A DNA stretch of 64,000 nt from Rhipicephalus microplus (GCF_043290135.1 NC_134701.1:60570502-60634501), one strand, 5' to 3'; positions 41,173 to 54,724 are shown, numbered from the stretch's first letter. Notes: a model not told the origin generated them from the letters alone. Numbers and translations are program-made.

Positions 41173-43105
41173 TCAACTATGCTGATGAAGACATAAGGTC
41201 TGAAGTCTAAGCACACTATGGAGAGGCAGTAAGCAAAATAATAATCGATGGTGAAGTTCCCGATGGATGTAAACTTAGCAGGATGAGCATGATCTATAAA
41301 GGAAAGGGGGACAAAGCTGACATAAACCACTACTGTCCTATAACAGTGATATCAATGGTCTACAGGCTGGCGATGCAAATTATAAAGGAAAGACTGCAGG
41401 CATGGATAGAGGATGAGGGGGTGCTGGGGGAACTTCAGAATGGGTTTCGTAAACACAGGAGGTTGAAAGACAATCTGTCCTCACTGCCGCAGTGCATAGA
41501 AATAGCAGAAAAGTAACACATGCCCCTGTGGCTAGCATTTTTTTATATCAAGGGAGCGTACGATAGCGTGGTTCAAAAGGAATTGTGGGGAATACTGGAC
41601 ACACTAGGGGTGTATCTATAAAGGTAACAAGGTAGTTATAAAGTGGGAAAAACAGGTATCCAAGCCTGCAGAGGTAAAACGGGGGCTTAGGCAGGGGTGT
41701 CCCCAGTCACCCTTATTATTCATGATGTACCTACAAGGATTAGAAGCCAAATTAGAGGGAAGTGGACTGGGCTTCAACCTTTCTTTCGTCAAACAAGCAA
41801 AACTCATTGAACAGGCACTACCAGCATTGATGTGTGCAGATGATATAGTGCTAATGGCCGACACCAAGGAAGATTTGGAGAGATTGGTGGACATCTGCGG
41901 TAATGAGGGAGATAAGTTATTTCAGATTCAGTAAAAAAAATCAGCAGTCATGACTTTTAATAACAATGAAGGTAGTGAGCTTAGAATACAGGAGGTCGCG
42001 CTAGATATAATACATAAATACATATATCTGGGCGTATGGATAAGCAATGGGGCAGAGTACCTAAGGGAACACGAAATATACGTGATGACTAAAGGTAACA
42101 GGAATGCAGCGATAATGAAAAAATGGGCACTGTGGAATTACAATAGGTATGATGTTGTGAGAGGAATATGAAAAGAGGTCATGGTTCCTGGTCTGACGTT
42201 CGGCAATGCGGTCTTGTGCATGAGATCAGAAGTTCAAGCAAGACTAGAAATTAAGCAATGTGGAATAGGTAGGCTTGCCTTAGGAGCTCACGGGAATACA
42301 CCAACTCAGAGAGTACAAGGTGATATGGGATGGACATCATTAGAGGGCAGGGAAGCTAGCAGCAAGATAAAGTTTCAGAAGCGATTGAGAGAAATGGGGG
42401 AGGAGCGTTGGGCTAGGAAGGTATTCAGCTACTTGTACATGAAGAATGTCGATACAAAATGGAGGAAGCGAACCAGAAAATTGAGTGGTAAATACTTAGA
42501 AAACAGGAGGGGGCTTAACCAAAAAGAATTATCAGTTAAGAAGAAGGTGAAGGAAGCTGTGACCGATATGTGGAGAATTGGCATGATTAAGAAGTCCACA
42601 CTAGAGGTCTATCGAACTTTTAAGCCGGAAATCGCCAAGGAAAGGATCTATGATAACACTCGTGGTAGTTCTCTACTGTTTGAGGCCAGGACCGAAGTAT
42701 TGCGAACGAAGACATATCGGGCCAAAGACGAAGGGGTAGACATGGTATGCAGTGCGTGTGGAGAGGAAGAAAAAACTGCCGAACAATTGATAATGTTCTC
42801 TAAAGGGCTACGCCCTATATTTCAGTATGATGGCGCAGAGTTTTTCAAAGCACTGGTGTTTAGGGACAGGGAGGGCAAAATAGACTTTAGGCGGGTAGAA
42901 ATAACTAGAAGGAGGTTATCTGATTCATGGCTAAAGTCAAAGAACGAGTGAAAACTAAGCCCTTCACTGCAAAGTACGAGTCCTCCACCTCACTTTTTAA
43001 AAGGAAAACAAAAATAAATCTAGTTTTTGGTTCATCAAGTATTACGGCTTGGTGGTGCTAGCCACCGCCCGATCTAAAAGGTACAGCCAAATCCATTCAT
43101 CCATC
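41173..43105 (+). mobile_element. 5'-truncated, degenerate non-LTR retrotransposon (LINE)
   Basis: Contains only the RT and C-terminal part of a LINE ORF2; no endonuclease is present. RT blocks: YKGKGDKADINHY (about 41299), GELQNGFR, IKGAYDSVVQ (preceding Asp changed), RGLRQGCPQSPLLF (about 41687) and CADD in place of YADD near 41836. The coding frame is broken by stops (41514, 41932, 42169) and a shift before 41620. The 3' UTR ends with tandem ATCC/CCAT words, a usual LINE tail. It lies within copy 5 of the CCGT repeat. Confidence 0.88.
42181..42951 (+). pseudogene. LINE ORF2 C-terminal part
   Basis: 256 codons from the first ATG, in the same frame as the upstream 41722 and 41950 pieces. 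It is rich in Lys/Arg/Glu, with a C-terminal CSACGEEEKTAEQL stretch. That matches the zinc-finger-like end of LINE ORF2 proteins, but the expected His and last Cys are changed. It ends at TGA 42949-42951. Confidence 0.75.
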
Positions 43106-43430
43106 CATCCATATGATGAAAAGATGCGAGATGGTGTACTTGGAGTGTTGAAAAGATGAACGAACGGAAACACAGACCGATGCTTGGACGGACTCACGGA
43201 TGGCTGCTGCACCGACGGATGAACGCATACACGGACGCAGGGGCTGATGCATAGATGAACGCAGGGACGGACGCACAGATGGACGTGCGAACGCACGGAC
43301 GTGAGAATGGATGCACGGATGGTCACACAGACGGACGCATGGACGGACGGAAGCAAGAACGAATAGACGGACGGATGCTTCACCCCACTCTCCATCCTTC
43401 ACTCCGTGGATATGGTGCCATTTTTTATTG
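43106..43430 (-). mobile_element. CCGT-core repeat, copy 5, left part
   Basis: Minus strand: left end ATGGCACCATATCCACGGAG near 43426, core to about 43150, then the GATGGTGTACTTGGAG block and ATGATGAAAAGATGCGAGAT at the LINE boundary. With 40793-41172 it makes one element copy. Confidence 0.72.
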
Positions 43431-44285
43431 AACGACGCGTCATGAAATGATGCTATATATGTGTACAAATGTGGCGCGCACTGACATATGTTGAAGAGTT
43501 GCAGACGCTTACAACCAGTTGTTTGCACTTGCGCAAAAATATCAACTGAAACATGTGTATTAGGAACACCAGAAGGGTATATGAAGCAGTGATGTTCGCG
43601 AAGATGCTGGTCCTGCATAATGCTAAATATATCAGCTTGAGCGCATGGCACCTAACCACGATTGACGTCAACCTGATGTGACGGCTGTATCAAAGGAGTA
43701 CACATGTAATGCTAATGAAATTGTGTAGACAGCACTGCAACCACTATATTGACATTTCACGAAGCTTAGCATCTATTTGTAAAGTAATTCCGAGACCTGG
43801 CGCAGGTCTGTGCAAGTAAGCTTGACTACCATGCAGAATACTTCGGCTCGATTCCTGTGTGTACATTAAAATTTATTATACGCAACCGTAGGGGTGGGGT
43901 TTAACGCTGCCTATGTTAGGTTTTTCCCTAACCCTGACATTCATTTTTGGCCTTTGTTGGGTCGACATCACCAATATCAAGTATAGCGCTCACGCGTTGC
44001 CAACGCTCATGCGTTGACAATGCCCATGTGTGTTCTCGTCGTTTCAGGGTAAATACTAAGTGTTAATCACCTGTGGCACATACCCGCAAACCAGCGGAAC
44101 ATACTCACCCATGGGTGTGTGCCACTGTCTGGCGGGAAGTGTTTGAGAACGTATGAGACGGGAGTGGCATTATTCATGTCTTCACCAGTACGTCATATTC
44201 GTCAAACCATCTTACTCTCCCATGCGAATTTTGGTTTATGCCAAGTTAAAGGGTTGCTACGAATGCATTCAAACGTAAGCGGCAC
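43431..44285. other. No gene recognised
   Basis: A GC-neutral spacer. ACGCGTTGCCAACGCTCATG and CGTTGACAATGCCCATG form short tandem-like words near 43990-44025. Confidence 0.4.
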
Positions 44286-44341
44286 GATAGATAGATACGC
44301 TCAAAGTCACCGAAATTCACCATAAAATGCTTCGCATTCAA
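44286..44341 (+). repeat. 3'-end fragment of the GATA-tailed ~145-bp family
   Basis: GATAGATAGATACGCTCAAAGTCACCGAAATTCACC... matches the end of array 1 (19945-20000) and the inverted end of array 2. Confidence 0.7.
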
Positions 44342-45739
44342 ACAATAAGAAAGAAACATTACAATTCACCTTGGCCTTACATGCACGATTGCGGGACTAC
44401 ATTCCCTCACTTTACGACGCATGCGATTTGCATCTGTAGCCTTCGATTCAATGCCATGAAAAGTTTGTCTTAGTGTAGTGTCTAGCTCGGCAATTATTTC
44501 TGGCGTCGGGCTATCTGCGTACACTCGAATGTGTCACATGCATTTACCAAGGCAGGTGATTCGCAACTCAGATTATCAGCAAGTTTTCGAGGCTTCAAAG
44601 TGGGAAGGGGGCAAACTTGCCAAGGTTCACAGCTAGTTCCCATTTTTCTGAGTTGAAACTTTAGGTTATTGGAAAACAGATAAGAATGCTCTAGCGTGAG
44701 TCTAGCCGAAACAGCAGCCTCAGCAAGGAACTCTCCGAAGAGCGCTTCGATATGGCCGCGTGCCAGAGGCAGACAAGCTAATGTTTCTGCGCCACCGGTC
44801 GTATTCATGCACACCCGATAAAGAAGACCTTGGTGCTGACTGAAGATGAATGGACATTCATTGTGGCTGCGGAATCTTGATGCACCCTGCAGCGCTTTCC
44901 GCCAACCATCAGTTCTTTCATGAACGGCTCAAGTAACCCTAAGTTATGTGTGTAAGCTCGAAGACAATTTATTACGATACAATTTTTTCAGCAACTATAA
45001 ACCAGCTCTCCTGGTTTAAGGCACGTATAGCACGTTATCGATTTCTATGCCATTTGTTTTCCCATTGTTGATATGAGCTTTACGTATCGTCTGCTACAGT
45101 TCACTTACTGTTTCTGTGTTCTTCACATTACCGGCACGCCTGAATAGCTTTTGGGACCTATTTTTCACGCCTCGCTTCAGAAATGCGTCGTAGGTACCTG
45201 CTTCTATTGGCTGCGATTCATTGAGCAACGCATAAACCTTTATCGAGTTTTATAAAGACACACTAGAGGTAGCTCTGGCGCTAGTGTCCATAGAAGCTGC
45301 AATGCATGGCGAGCATGAGAATGACAGGTAGTACACAGAATTGTCTAATCTTTGTACTTCTGGCTCCGTTTCAGTTCTTGTTGCTTGAAGCTGTTTTGTC
45401 ACGAAACCAAAATTAGCAAATTTTCAGCAGTTGCGCTTTGCCACCCTAATTTTTTACGCTTAACAATTCGAATCAAGTCAAGATGTTCAAAAATATGTGC
45501 TCTTTCCTTAAAAAGGAAGCTGAAATACAGCAATAAACGAAATCACACATGTGATTCGCCAATCCTAAGCACAAAATCCATGCAAAATCGTGTACTACCC
45601 ATCATTCGCTTGGTCCTGAATGATCGTAGTGCCAGAGTCGGCTCTAGTTAGCGCTAGCAAACTCTATCTACTTCTCCTCGAGCTCCGCAGCTTTCCCGGC
45701 TGCGGTCACGTCGGGCCTGTCAGCGATCCACAAACGCAT
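44342..45739. other. No gene recognised; possible retroelement remains
   Basis: A 106-codon minus-strand ORF (44494-44814) has coding-like composition (GTSCEPWQVCPL) and lies 3' of the Gag remnant on the same strand, so it may belong to the same element. I cannot name it. Confidence 0.3.
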
Positions 45740-46480
45740 TGTAGAGAATCATGCTGTGAAACTGCTCAAGGCTGAAGCACTCGACAACCTTCACCATGTT
45801 GAACATTTTGAAGTAGTAGATTACGAGAACCGGCTCCATAAATTTCCGCGCTTCAAAGCCATTCCCAGAGGTTGACATTTAGGTTGTACCAGAACTCAAC
45901 CTACGAGTCGTCATTCAACTTGATGGCTGTCCGGAAATGTTGCCGAAATGCCTCTGGAGACAGGCGATACATTTTAAGAAGACTCCAATTAGCAGCATCA
46001 GTCCTCCTACTATTCTGCGTTAAGCTTCCCCATCACATTCGCTACCTAACTCGGCAACTTGGTTAGGACACGCTGTGGCCAGAACGCTTTGGACAGGTTT
46101 GTTCTTTGGAATGTCCTTCTTAAGTTCACAGGAAAGATTCTAATGTCCTCTCCTACTTCTAAAGAAAGTGTCAGATCCTCAATACTGAAAATTTTCCGAA
46201 CCCCTGAGACTGCGACGTGAGCTTTGACGCTGGACGCCTTTGCTTTGCGAAGTTCCAAAGCACTTTCATTCGAGCGCAAGCAGTCGATACACACTTTTTC
46301 TCATCGGGCGCTTCTTTCATTCGTTTGCCTGATGCTTTAACTCATGGCCAGCTCGTTTTCTCAATTGCCTGATGCTCCTTGACAATTTCCAAATATTCGA
46401 GAAGCTCACTGTCATACACTTCTGTGGCAAGTAGTACCTGAATGATGTGCGGCTTCCGTGTAGTATTCCCCTCGTCCGCT
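45740..46480 (-). pseudogene. Degenerate SCAN-like gag of a Gmr1-type element
   Basis: Read on the minus strand across several frames, it parallels the Gag at 12832. Blocks in order: LLEYLEIVKEHQ; DIRIFPVNLRRTFQRTNLSKA followed by WPQRVLTKLP (matches DITLYLVNFERTCTRAALAK, WSQRLLTLLP); MYRLSPEAFRQHFRTAIKLN (matches RYSLSTEALRMKFRNTRRGQ); EFWYNLNVNLWEWL; and CFSLEQFHSMI (matches LFALEQFYASI). Many stops and frameshifts. No RT follows on this strand within reach. Similarity judged by eye. Confidence 0.6.
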
Positions 46481-46719
46481 CCCGATTCCACGCACAGTAA
46501 TACAAATCAGCCTTCCGTAGATAATTCGCATGCATGACCACTAGATCATATGTCAATCTTTCTCCTTATCTACTCTCTATCAACTATGACCAAGTGCGAT
46601 CACCAAAGGAGCTGGATAATTATAAGGAAACCTTCCAGCTTTAAGCTTCAAGTCTATCCTCAAAACATTGGCAAATCTCTAAAGGTAGAAGTCCAACGCT
46701 CACGTAGCTGCAGTCAAGG

Positions 46720-46880
46720 CACACGATGGCCACGTTTAGCCTGCCACAAGCTCCAAGGTCCCGTTCAATCTCACCGCTGCGACCACTTCGTACGAGTGGC
46801 CCCAGCGGCTCTTGGGTAGCGTGGCCTGAGGGCCAATGAAATGGGCTGGGAGCATCCAGGCAGGGGCAAGGCAAAGCGCA
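46720..46880. repeat. Repeat related to 37485-37790
   Basis: Shares TCACCGCTGCGACCAC, TGGCCCCAG and TTGGGTAGCGTGG in the same order as the region downstream of the 37.4 kb exon. Family unknown. Confidence 0.4.
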
Positions 46881-47204
46881 GCCAGAGGAGAAAAATATCT
46901 AATTTGAAACCTAAACGAAGTGTGAACGTGGAAGCACTTGACATTCAATGTGCCCGGCCTTTAGAGGCTCTATAGACTTTTTCACTCAAGGCTTCCTGGG
47001 CTTCTGCCTTTGTCCTCTGTGGAGTGCTGTTATTGCGCGTGACAACCCAGAAAATTCATACTCGGCGATAACTTTCTGTGCCAACACATCCAAGGCTATG
47101 AAGCCAAAGCACGCATTTTTTTACCATGCTTCTTTATGTGGTCCACTAGCGCTAACTTTTATATACTGCCTGGCGCAAAAAAAAATTTGAATAAAAAAAT
47201 TTGG

Positions 47205-48204
47205 AAGCATCTCTACGGAGTGAATGATGAAGAGTGGGGCGAAGCATTCGTCCGTTCACTCGTTCTTGCTTCCATCCGTCCATGCGTGCGTCTGTGTGAC
47301 CGTCCATGCGTCCGTCCCCCTGTCCGTGCGTGCGTCTCTTCGTGCGTTCGTCCCTGCGTTCGTCCATGCATCCGCCCCTGCGTCAATTCATGCGTCCATC
47401 CATGCATCTGTCCGCGTGTCGATTCGTCCATGTATTCAACACTCCAAGTACCACCATCTCGCATCTTTTCATCATTTATTCCCCATATAGAAGCACCGCC
47501 ATCTAGCGGACATTCCAAGGACAAAACAAGAAATGGCACACTACACTTTCCCACGGCTTGCGCTTCGGGTCTACTTCTCACCTTTAACCACTTCGAGTTC
47601 AAGGTATATGCTAGTTCACTGTATTCATGGCACTGCGGCCAAATGCTCGCTAAACCTTTCTAAAACCAAGGAGGTTACGCCCAGCAAGTATAACGTAACA
47701 ACCTTTTCCTGTCAGATAGTGCTCAATGTACATGCCAATGGCTGCTAATGGGAAATGAGAGACAGGAGAATTCGACTTTTACTTTCTTACGGCTTGCCCT
47801 TCGTATCTAATTCTCACCTTTAACCACCTCGAGTTCACGGTATATACTAGTTCATTGAATTCATGGCACTGCGGCTCAACGCTCGCTAAACGTTTCTAAA
47901 ACTAAGGAGGTTACACCCAGCGAGTATAACGTAGCAACCTTTTCTTGTCAGATAGTGCTCAATGTACATGCCAATGGCTGATAATGGGGATCGCAGCGTG
48001 CGCGTAAACTAAAAGCCGAGTGCTACTGTCTCTCATTCTCCATTAGCAGCCATTGGCATGTACATTGAGCACTATTTTTATTGTTCAATAACGCACAGGA
48101 GAAATCTCCCACCGCCACCACCTTGGAGGTCAAAATGTTATACTTCTTACACACTACAACGGCTACGAGGGACGAACAGGTGCCGCTATAAGGAGCTTCA
48201 CCCC
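47205..48204 (+). mobile_element. CCGT-core repeat, copy 6, rearranged
   Basis: Left end near 47205 (CTACGGAGTGAATGATGAAG, GGGGCGAAGC), core to about 47430, right half to about 47790. A second partial right half (47790-48204) follows, with an inverted internal segment at about 47990-48075. It ends AAGGAGCTTCACCCC, directly followed by a perfect palindrome. Confidence 0.75.
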
Positions 48205-48247
48205 GATAAATCTTGAACATACATAAATGTTATGTTCAAGATTTATC
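48205..48247. repeat. Perfect 17-bp inverted repeat with 9-bp spacer
   Basis: GATAAATCTTGAACATA (48205-48221), spacer CATAAATGT, then the exact reverse complement (48231-48247). It starts at the last base of the adjacent repeat copy. Confidence 0.95.
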
Positions 48248-49457
48248 GCATTCCTATTAGGAAGCTTACAAAGTGCAGGATTTGCCTTCTTTGCTAATTC
48301 TAGTTTTCTGGTTTTCTCTGTGATTTCACTTTTTTCCTGCCCCAGTAAATAAGGATGGCGTCACTCGGTTGCAGCAGGTTTCCTTTGGAGCTTGTATCTG
48401 AGCATGAGTGCGTGTTCGTTAGGAGATCTGCATTTTTCGAGCAGGTAGAAATGAACACAGTTGTCCGTGTTGAAATTTATTGTTTCCAGCACATGCAATC
48501 ACCGAGAGGTTGTGTGCGAGGGATCGGCACCCGGCAATGCGGTTTAAGAGATGGTAGCGCCAGAACACACAGGCTAGCGAGTAGGCGCAACAAAACCGAG
48601 TCTTCCAATGCGTAGCCTAGCGAGTAGACGCAGCGAACCCGAACTTGCACGTGCATAACATTTAAAGCAAAGTTGCGATGGCAAATTTTATGTAAAAGCT
48701 AACACCCTTTTTTTAAACTCCGTTGCATACATGGTCGCTATTTGTACTGCCTGATACGATCACGCTGAGAACGCATGCTGCGACAACGTACCCATCAGCG
48801 TCTACGAAGAAAGTGATTCATGGCGTTTGCGACGACAGCAATTCACGATGAAAAAATTAATCATTGCAAGCTTCGCCTGGGCGACAGATGCGTTAATTTG
48901 TATTATGCTGTTGACTGCTCAAAAACAGTGTTCTCAGCCGAGTAAAGGTTGCATTTCACCCAGTTAGTTCTACGAACGTCAGACACCCAATCATGACCAG
49001 TCATGGCCAAGAGGGCTGTTACCCATCCATGCCTTCGCGTCCCATAAAAAATAACCTGTTTATATCCAGAAACGTCTCGAGTCTCCAAAAAAAGAAAAAC
49101 AGTGATGCTGACCAAGCGTGCACTGAAGTTTACACAATGTTTTCTTGCCTTCGCGTTGTTCTTCCAATCACCCAGTCAGACGTGCCTTCGTGTTCTGAAA
49201 TGAATCTAAACAATTCAATAAAGCTTCTTGTTCTTTACTTTTTATTGAAATGAACATTTTGTTGCTTTCCCCCGAAAACAAATATAGCATTTATTGATTG
49301 GTGCTCGTGCAAACACGTACATGTTGGATTCGCTTGTGAAAGTGAAAAAGATAGCATGCACACGTACTGACCAAACCATATACAGGGCACCTAACCATAA
49401 AGAGCCTTAAACATGTGAAACAACTATAAAATTGAACGCGTAAGTCACCAGCCATTG
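48248..49457. other. No gene recognised
   Basis: An 86-codon ORF at 48355-48615 starts ATGGCGTCACTCGG in a TTTTTTCCTGCCCCAG acceptor-like context. It shows no domain and could be a chance ORF. The rest is plain. Confidence 0.35.
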
Positions 49458-49700
49458 CGCCGCCGCGGTGGTCTAGTGGCTAAAGTACTCGGCTGCTGAC
49501 GCACAGGTCGCGGGATCAGATGCCAACAGTGGCGCCTGCATTTTTGGTGGAGGCAAAAATGCTGTACACACCAGTGTCCTCAGAGTTTGTTGCATCTTAA
49601 AGCGGTCAAAATGTTCTAAGTGGTCGAAATTTTCAGAGTCCTTTAGTACAGCGTTTCTCATATTCCTATGGTGATTTTGGGAGGTTAAATCGAACGCATC
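49458..49700 (+). mobile_element. Ruka-like SINE, diverged
   Basis: Good head (GGTCTAGTGGCTAAAGTACTCGGCTGCTGAC); the body has many substitutions and a small insertion, and the tail is CGCATCAATTAATT. Confidence 0.82.
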
Positions 49701-50384
49701 AATTAATTCTCACAGCATGCGTACACACAAGATTATTCCAGAGCTTGGGTGACAACCAATGTTAACGATGGAAAGTTCGACGCGTGGTTTAAAACAGATG
49801 GCGCGTCCCAACGATGATAAGTTTATCGACGACCGGTGCCCTGTGCGCCAATATCAGTGTACAGCACGAACCAGTAGCTAAAATTTGGCTTACAGTTACG
49901 TGGCCATAAGTTCGGCCAAATAAAGACCTTCACAAAGAAAAAGCCCACTGCTGTCTTCGTAAGCGTCAGAACCCCGTGACCATATTCAAACGTATTAGCG
50001 CGATACATAAAAGAACATAACACCGACGTGGAGATAGCCAGCTGCAAACGTGAGCCATGACACTAGAAATAAGCCTTCAACCAGATGGCTGCACTATGTA
50101 AAGGTTGTAGATGCACCCCGTATCTACATAACTGCATTGTTATCGGCAGACTGTTTTAAAAATCGACTGACACGGGAAGTAAAATAAACCTATGCTATAG
50201 CAAAACTCGCACAGTGTGAGGTCTTCATGAGTTGTCATAGGAAATAGGAAAGGACGCTGCTTAGTTCAAGATGACGCACTAAATGAGTAGTTCTTTTTTG
50301 GGCATGCATGAAGTGGCTACTAAAGGCATGGAATTAACAACTTGAACGTGGCACCTACCAGTCTCTCAGTCTGCGTCGTATTAA
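49701..50384. other. No gene recognised
   Basis: Plain AT-rich DNA without ORFs of note. Confidence 0.4.
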
Positions 50385-51560
<1,176 letters not shown>

Positions 51561-53505
51561 CATCTGCCATGGTGATACACCCTACGATTGGGAATGACTA
51601 ACTCGGTAACCCTTCTGGCCATCGAAGGGACCAGCACCTCGAGTTAAAGCAATCTGGCAAAACTGCGGGTGAGCACTCTGACAAACACATGCAGATGTAG
51701 GCAAAAAACTTGCTCTGATTTGTGACAAATTATACAGCGAGACGAATTAACGAAGTGGTATAAAGCAAGCGGATGAATTGGTACGTGGGTCTCCATTTGA
51801 CAGATTGCTACTATCACAAGTGACGACGTGGGTAAATAGAAAGAGAGCACACAGTCATTAAGGAATTTCTAAGAGCATGCGTAAAGCTTTCCGTGTGCAA
51901 TGTGTTGCGGTCGCTGCCACTGAGCATGCTCAATAAAGATAACGTTTGCGGTCTGCCTGCAAAAAATGCAAATTCGCATGTGGCCCGCAAGGACCTCTAG
52001 GTCCCTTTGCGGTCTCATATATAATACACTCACGAACTTCAACACTGACAGCACATTCTCAATACATGATTATGATACCGAAGGAGTTTCTGGTTTTGGA
52101 GTCATCGACGTGAAATTCGGTGTAATCTTTGATTTCTTCTTGAATGATCCAAATGCATGAGTTATGTTCTCTTGTTAGATACTCTTCTTCTTCATGTTTG
52201 TTACTGAGAAATCGCAGACTTGCGTCGGGTAAATTTTAGTAATAGTCATGGTGTTTTCTTGGCAAGATTGAGTGCATCCTTAAAGATGCGCTGTGTGCGG
52301 CAGTATTCTTCAAAGCGTCTGCTATTAGATTGGGTGTGGATTCGTCGGGTGCGCGTGCATGAGTTTGTGATCAGCATGCCTAACACAAACTTTCCGACGC
52401 GTGACCTAGACTACTTTACTTGATGGCAGCTTCGAAGCGATGGGCGCTGTTGCCGAGATGATCCGTCGGTATGCTTGGATAGTATACGTAGGCTTGCATG
52501 GGCAGCATCTCGGCAACAGAACCAAGGCGCTAGCGTGAAACTCTTTCAGGACTTGCTCAGAAACGTTCTTTTACGCTTGCTTATGACCGTAAATTTTGAA
52601 ATAATGTAATATTATGTGTGGACTCAAATTAATAAACCTTGAGTAACAGCATTAATCGTAGGCAAAGAGAGAGAGTTAGTGCGAACGTAAAGACTCTATA
52701 ACAACGACGTTCTGGAAGCACTACAGGACAAACTAAGGCAAATATTGGGTGAAGTATTAGTCGCTGAACGTGAAGGAATCGTTTTTCGCCGTAAAAAGCA
52801 TTACATAAATAAACAATGCGGTGTACTAGAGAGCTATGAATACCAAAGAGCAATAACTAATGGCAACCCCTGTTATGTGATAGCTGTTTCAAAATGTTGC
52901 CCTGTTCGCAACATCGGCGCACTTCAAACTAATTTTAATCTTGAGCGTTTTGACTAACAAGCCGAACTTGTGAAATTGTGGCAGTGACTCCACGAAAGTA
53001 GCATTTCTGTTTTTCTGTTTTATTGCTTGACCGACATTATGTAGTTGCAGAGCTAGACCAGGATATAAAATATGTGATTGCGCAAAGAGAACAGCGACAG
53101 CTGTGTGTGCGTGCATGCATGCGTGTGCGTGTGTGTGAGAGAGAGACAAGCAAAAACCATACTCCAAAGCCCAATATGTCAGTTCACTTAGAGTAATTAG
53201 CAGTCTTCTCCCATAGTTAGATATGTTTGAGGCACGACAGCTGATTGGAAGACCAAAGTACAGAGGACATAGTGCCCATTTGTGGAGGAAATTGCTTTGT
53301 TAACAGAATAATGTCGATAGCCAAGAAATTTGTGCTGCGAATAGTACCTTGCGTCAATCCATTTTTATCGAAAAATGTCTACGCAGCTACTGCATCAACA
53401 CCTGCCTGATTTGTTCGCAAAGACAAAACATCTGCAAGACAACCCAGCATTTTACTTCAAACTTTTTGGTGAGTGAGATCTCTTGAAACTCAATATTTCT
53501 ATGCC
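51561..53505. other. No gene recognised; one strong inverted repeat
   Basis: CTGTTGCCGAGATG (52447-52460) is repeated inverted at 52506-52519. A (GT/GA) run lies near 53100-53145. ORFs are short. Confidence 0.45.
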
Positions 53506-53750
53506 CCGCCGCGGTGGTCTAGTGGCTAAGGTACTCGGCTGCTGACCCGCAGGTTGCGGGTTCAAATTCCGGCTGCGGCGGCTGCATTTTCGATGGAGGC
53601 GGAAATGTCGTAGGCCCGTGTGCTCAGACTTGGGTTCACGTTAAAGAACCCCAGGTGGTCAAAATTTCCGGAGTCCTCCACTACGGCATCTCTCATAATC
53701 ATATGGTGGTTTTGGGACGTTAAATCCCACAAATCAATCAATCAATCAAT
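53506..53750 (+). mobile_element. Ruka-like SINE, well preserved
   Basis: Complete head, body and AATCAATCAATCAATCAAT tail. Flanks AATATTTCTATG and AATGTTTCTACG are a likely 12-bp target duplication with two differences. Confidence 0.9.
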
Positions 53751-54058
53751 GTTTCTACGTCTTATTGTAAACCCTCCCTAAAAAGAACGAAATAAAAATA
53801 AGCCACAGTGCATTTCACTAAATGATCGTGCAAATCATGAATTGGAGCAGGGTATTTGTGATTTACATTCACATCGAATACTCTAACGCGTTCCTCGTGC
53901 ATTTACTGGAGACGCTAAGAATGATAGGTGCATATTTCTAACACAAAGTGTTTTTGCCGGGTTCCACCAAGTCCTAAGTGACGTATTTTTGTAACAAAAA
54001 TGTAGCAAAAATACTGTCGATGAGATGACCAAACAATGTTTTCGTCAACGGGTGTCGA

Positions 54059-54724
54059 ATGTACCACCACTCATTCTGTAACTACAAATTTACTGCACGC
54101 AATCAGCTGTGCTACGGTCCACACTACGGACCCGGGTTTATCCGAAAGTCCGAGGGCGGCCCGCCCGCGGGGCAGGCTAGGTCGTCCGAAGCGCTTTCAG
54201 GAGGGCCAGGGTACACAAAACTGAAGAAACACCGTGCTGCTTCGACAGGCCCCCGAGAAGTGTGCAAGCTATGGTCATTGAAGCTAGGCTTCTTCAAATA
54301 AAATGACCCATAGGAGAGCTTCACAAATTGACAACGTTCTTGTGGGCAGCTTTCCGCCATCTCCGTGATCTTGATGAGCAAGAGAGCAAAATTAATCACA
54401 ATAGAGTACGCATATTGCTGATTGATATACATCGGCACTTGCCACAAATAAAAACGAGCACAGATGAGCTGGCTAATGTGCTCCCAGTGAAACATACTTC
54501 CTTTGACGAATTAAAGGAATGGCATGATGCTGCAGACAATTAGCCAGTCGACAGTGAGCTTGAAAGTTGACTTTGGGGCAGTGGCTAATGCAAGAGCATT
54601 GAAAAAGAGCTTGAGTGATGGGAGACCCACTGTAGGAAATCCCTTGGGCTCTTATTTTTTGCAAGGAAGTACTTCGCATCCCATTCATGAGTGGCAGCCG
54701 CGGACGCAATTTCAGTGCAGCTGA
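54059..54724 (+). pseudogene. Unrecognised ORF cluster, possibly a decayed coding region
   Basis: Three neighbouring ORFs on one strand but in different frames: 54059-54301, 54328-54543 and 54524-54724. The middle one (71 codons) looks coding, with RVRILLIDIHRHLPQIK and KHTSFDELKEWHDAADN. The last continues plausibly in another frame with VDFGAVANARALKKSL. This pattern fits a gene broken by frameshifts, or a transposon-derived gene. No domain recognised. Confidence 0.3.
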
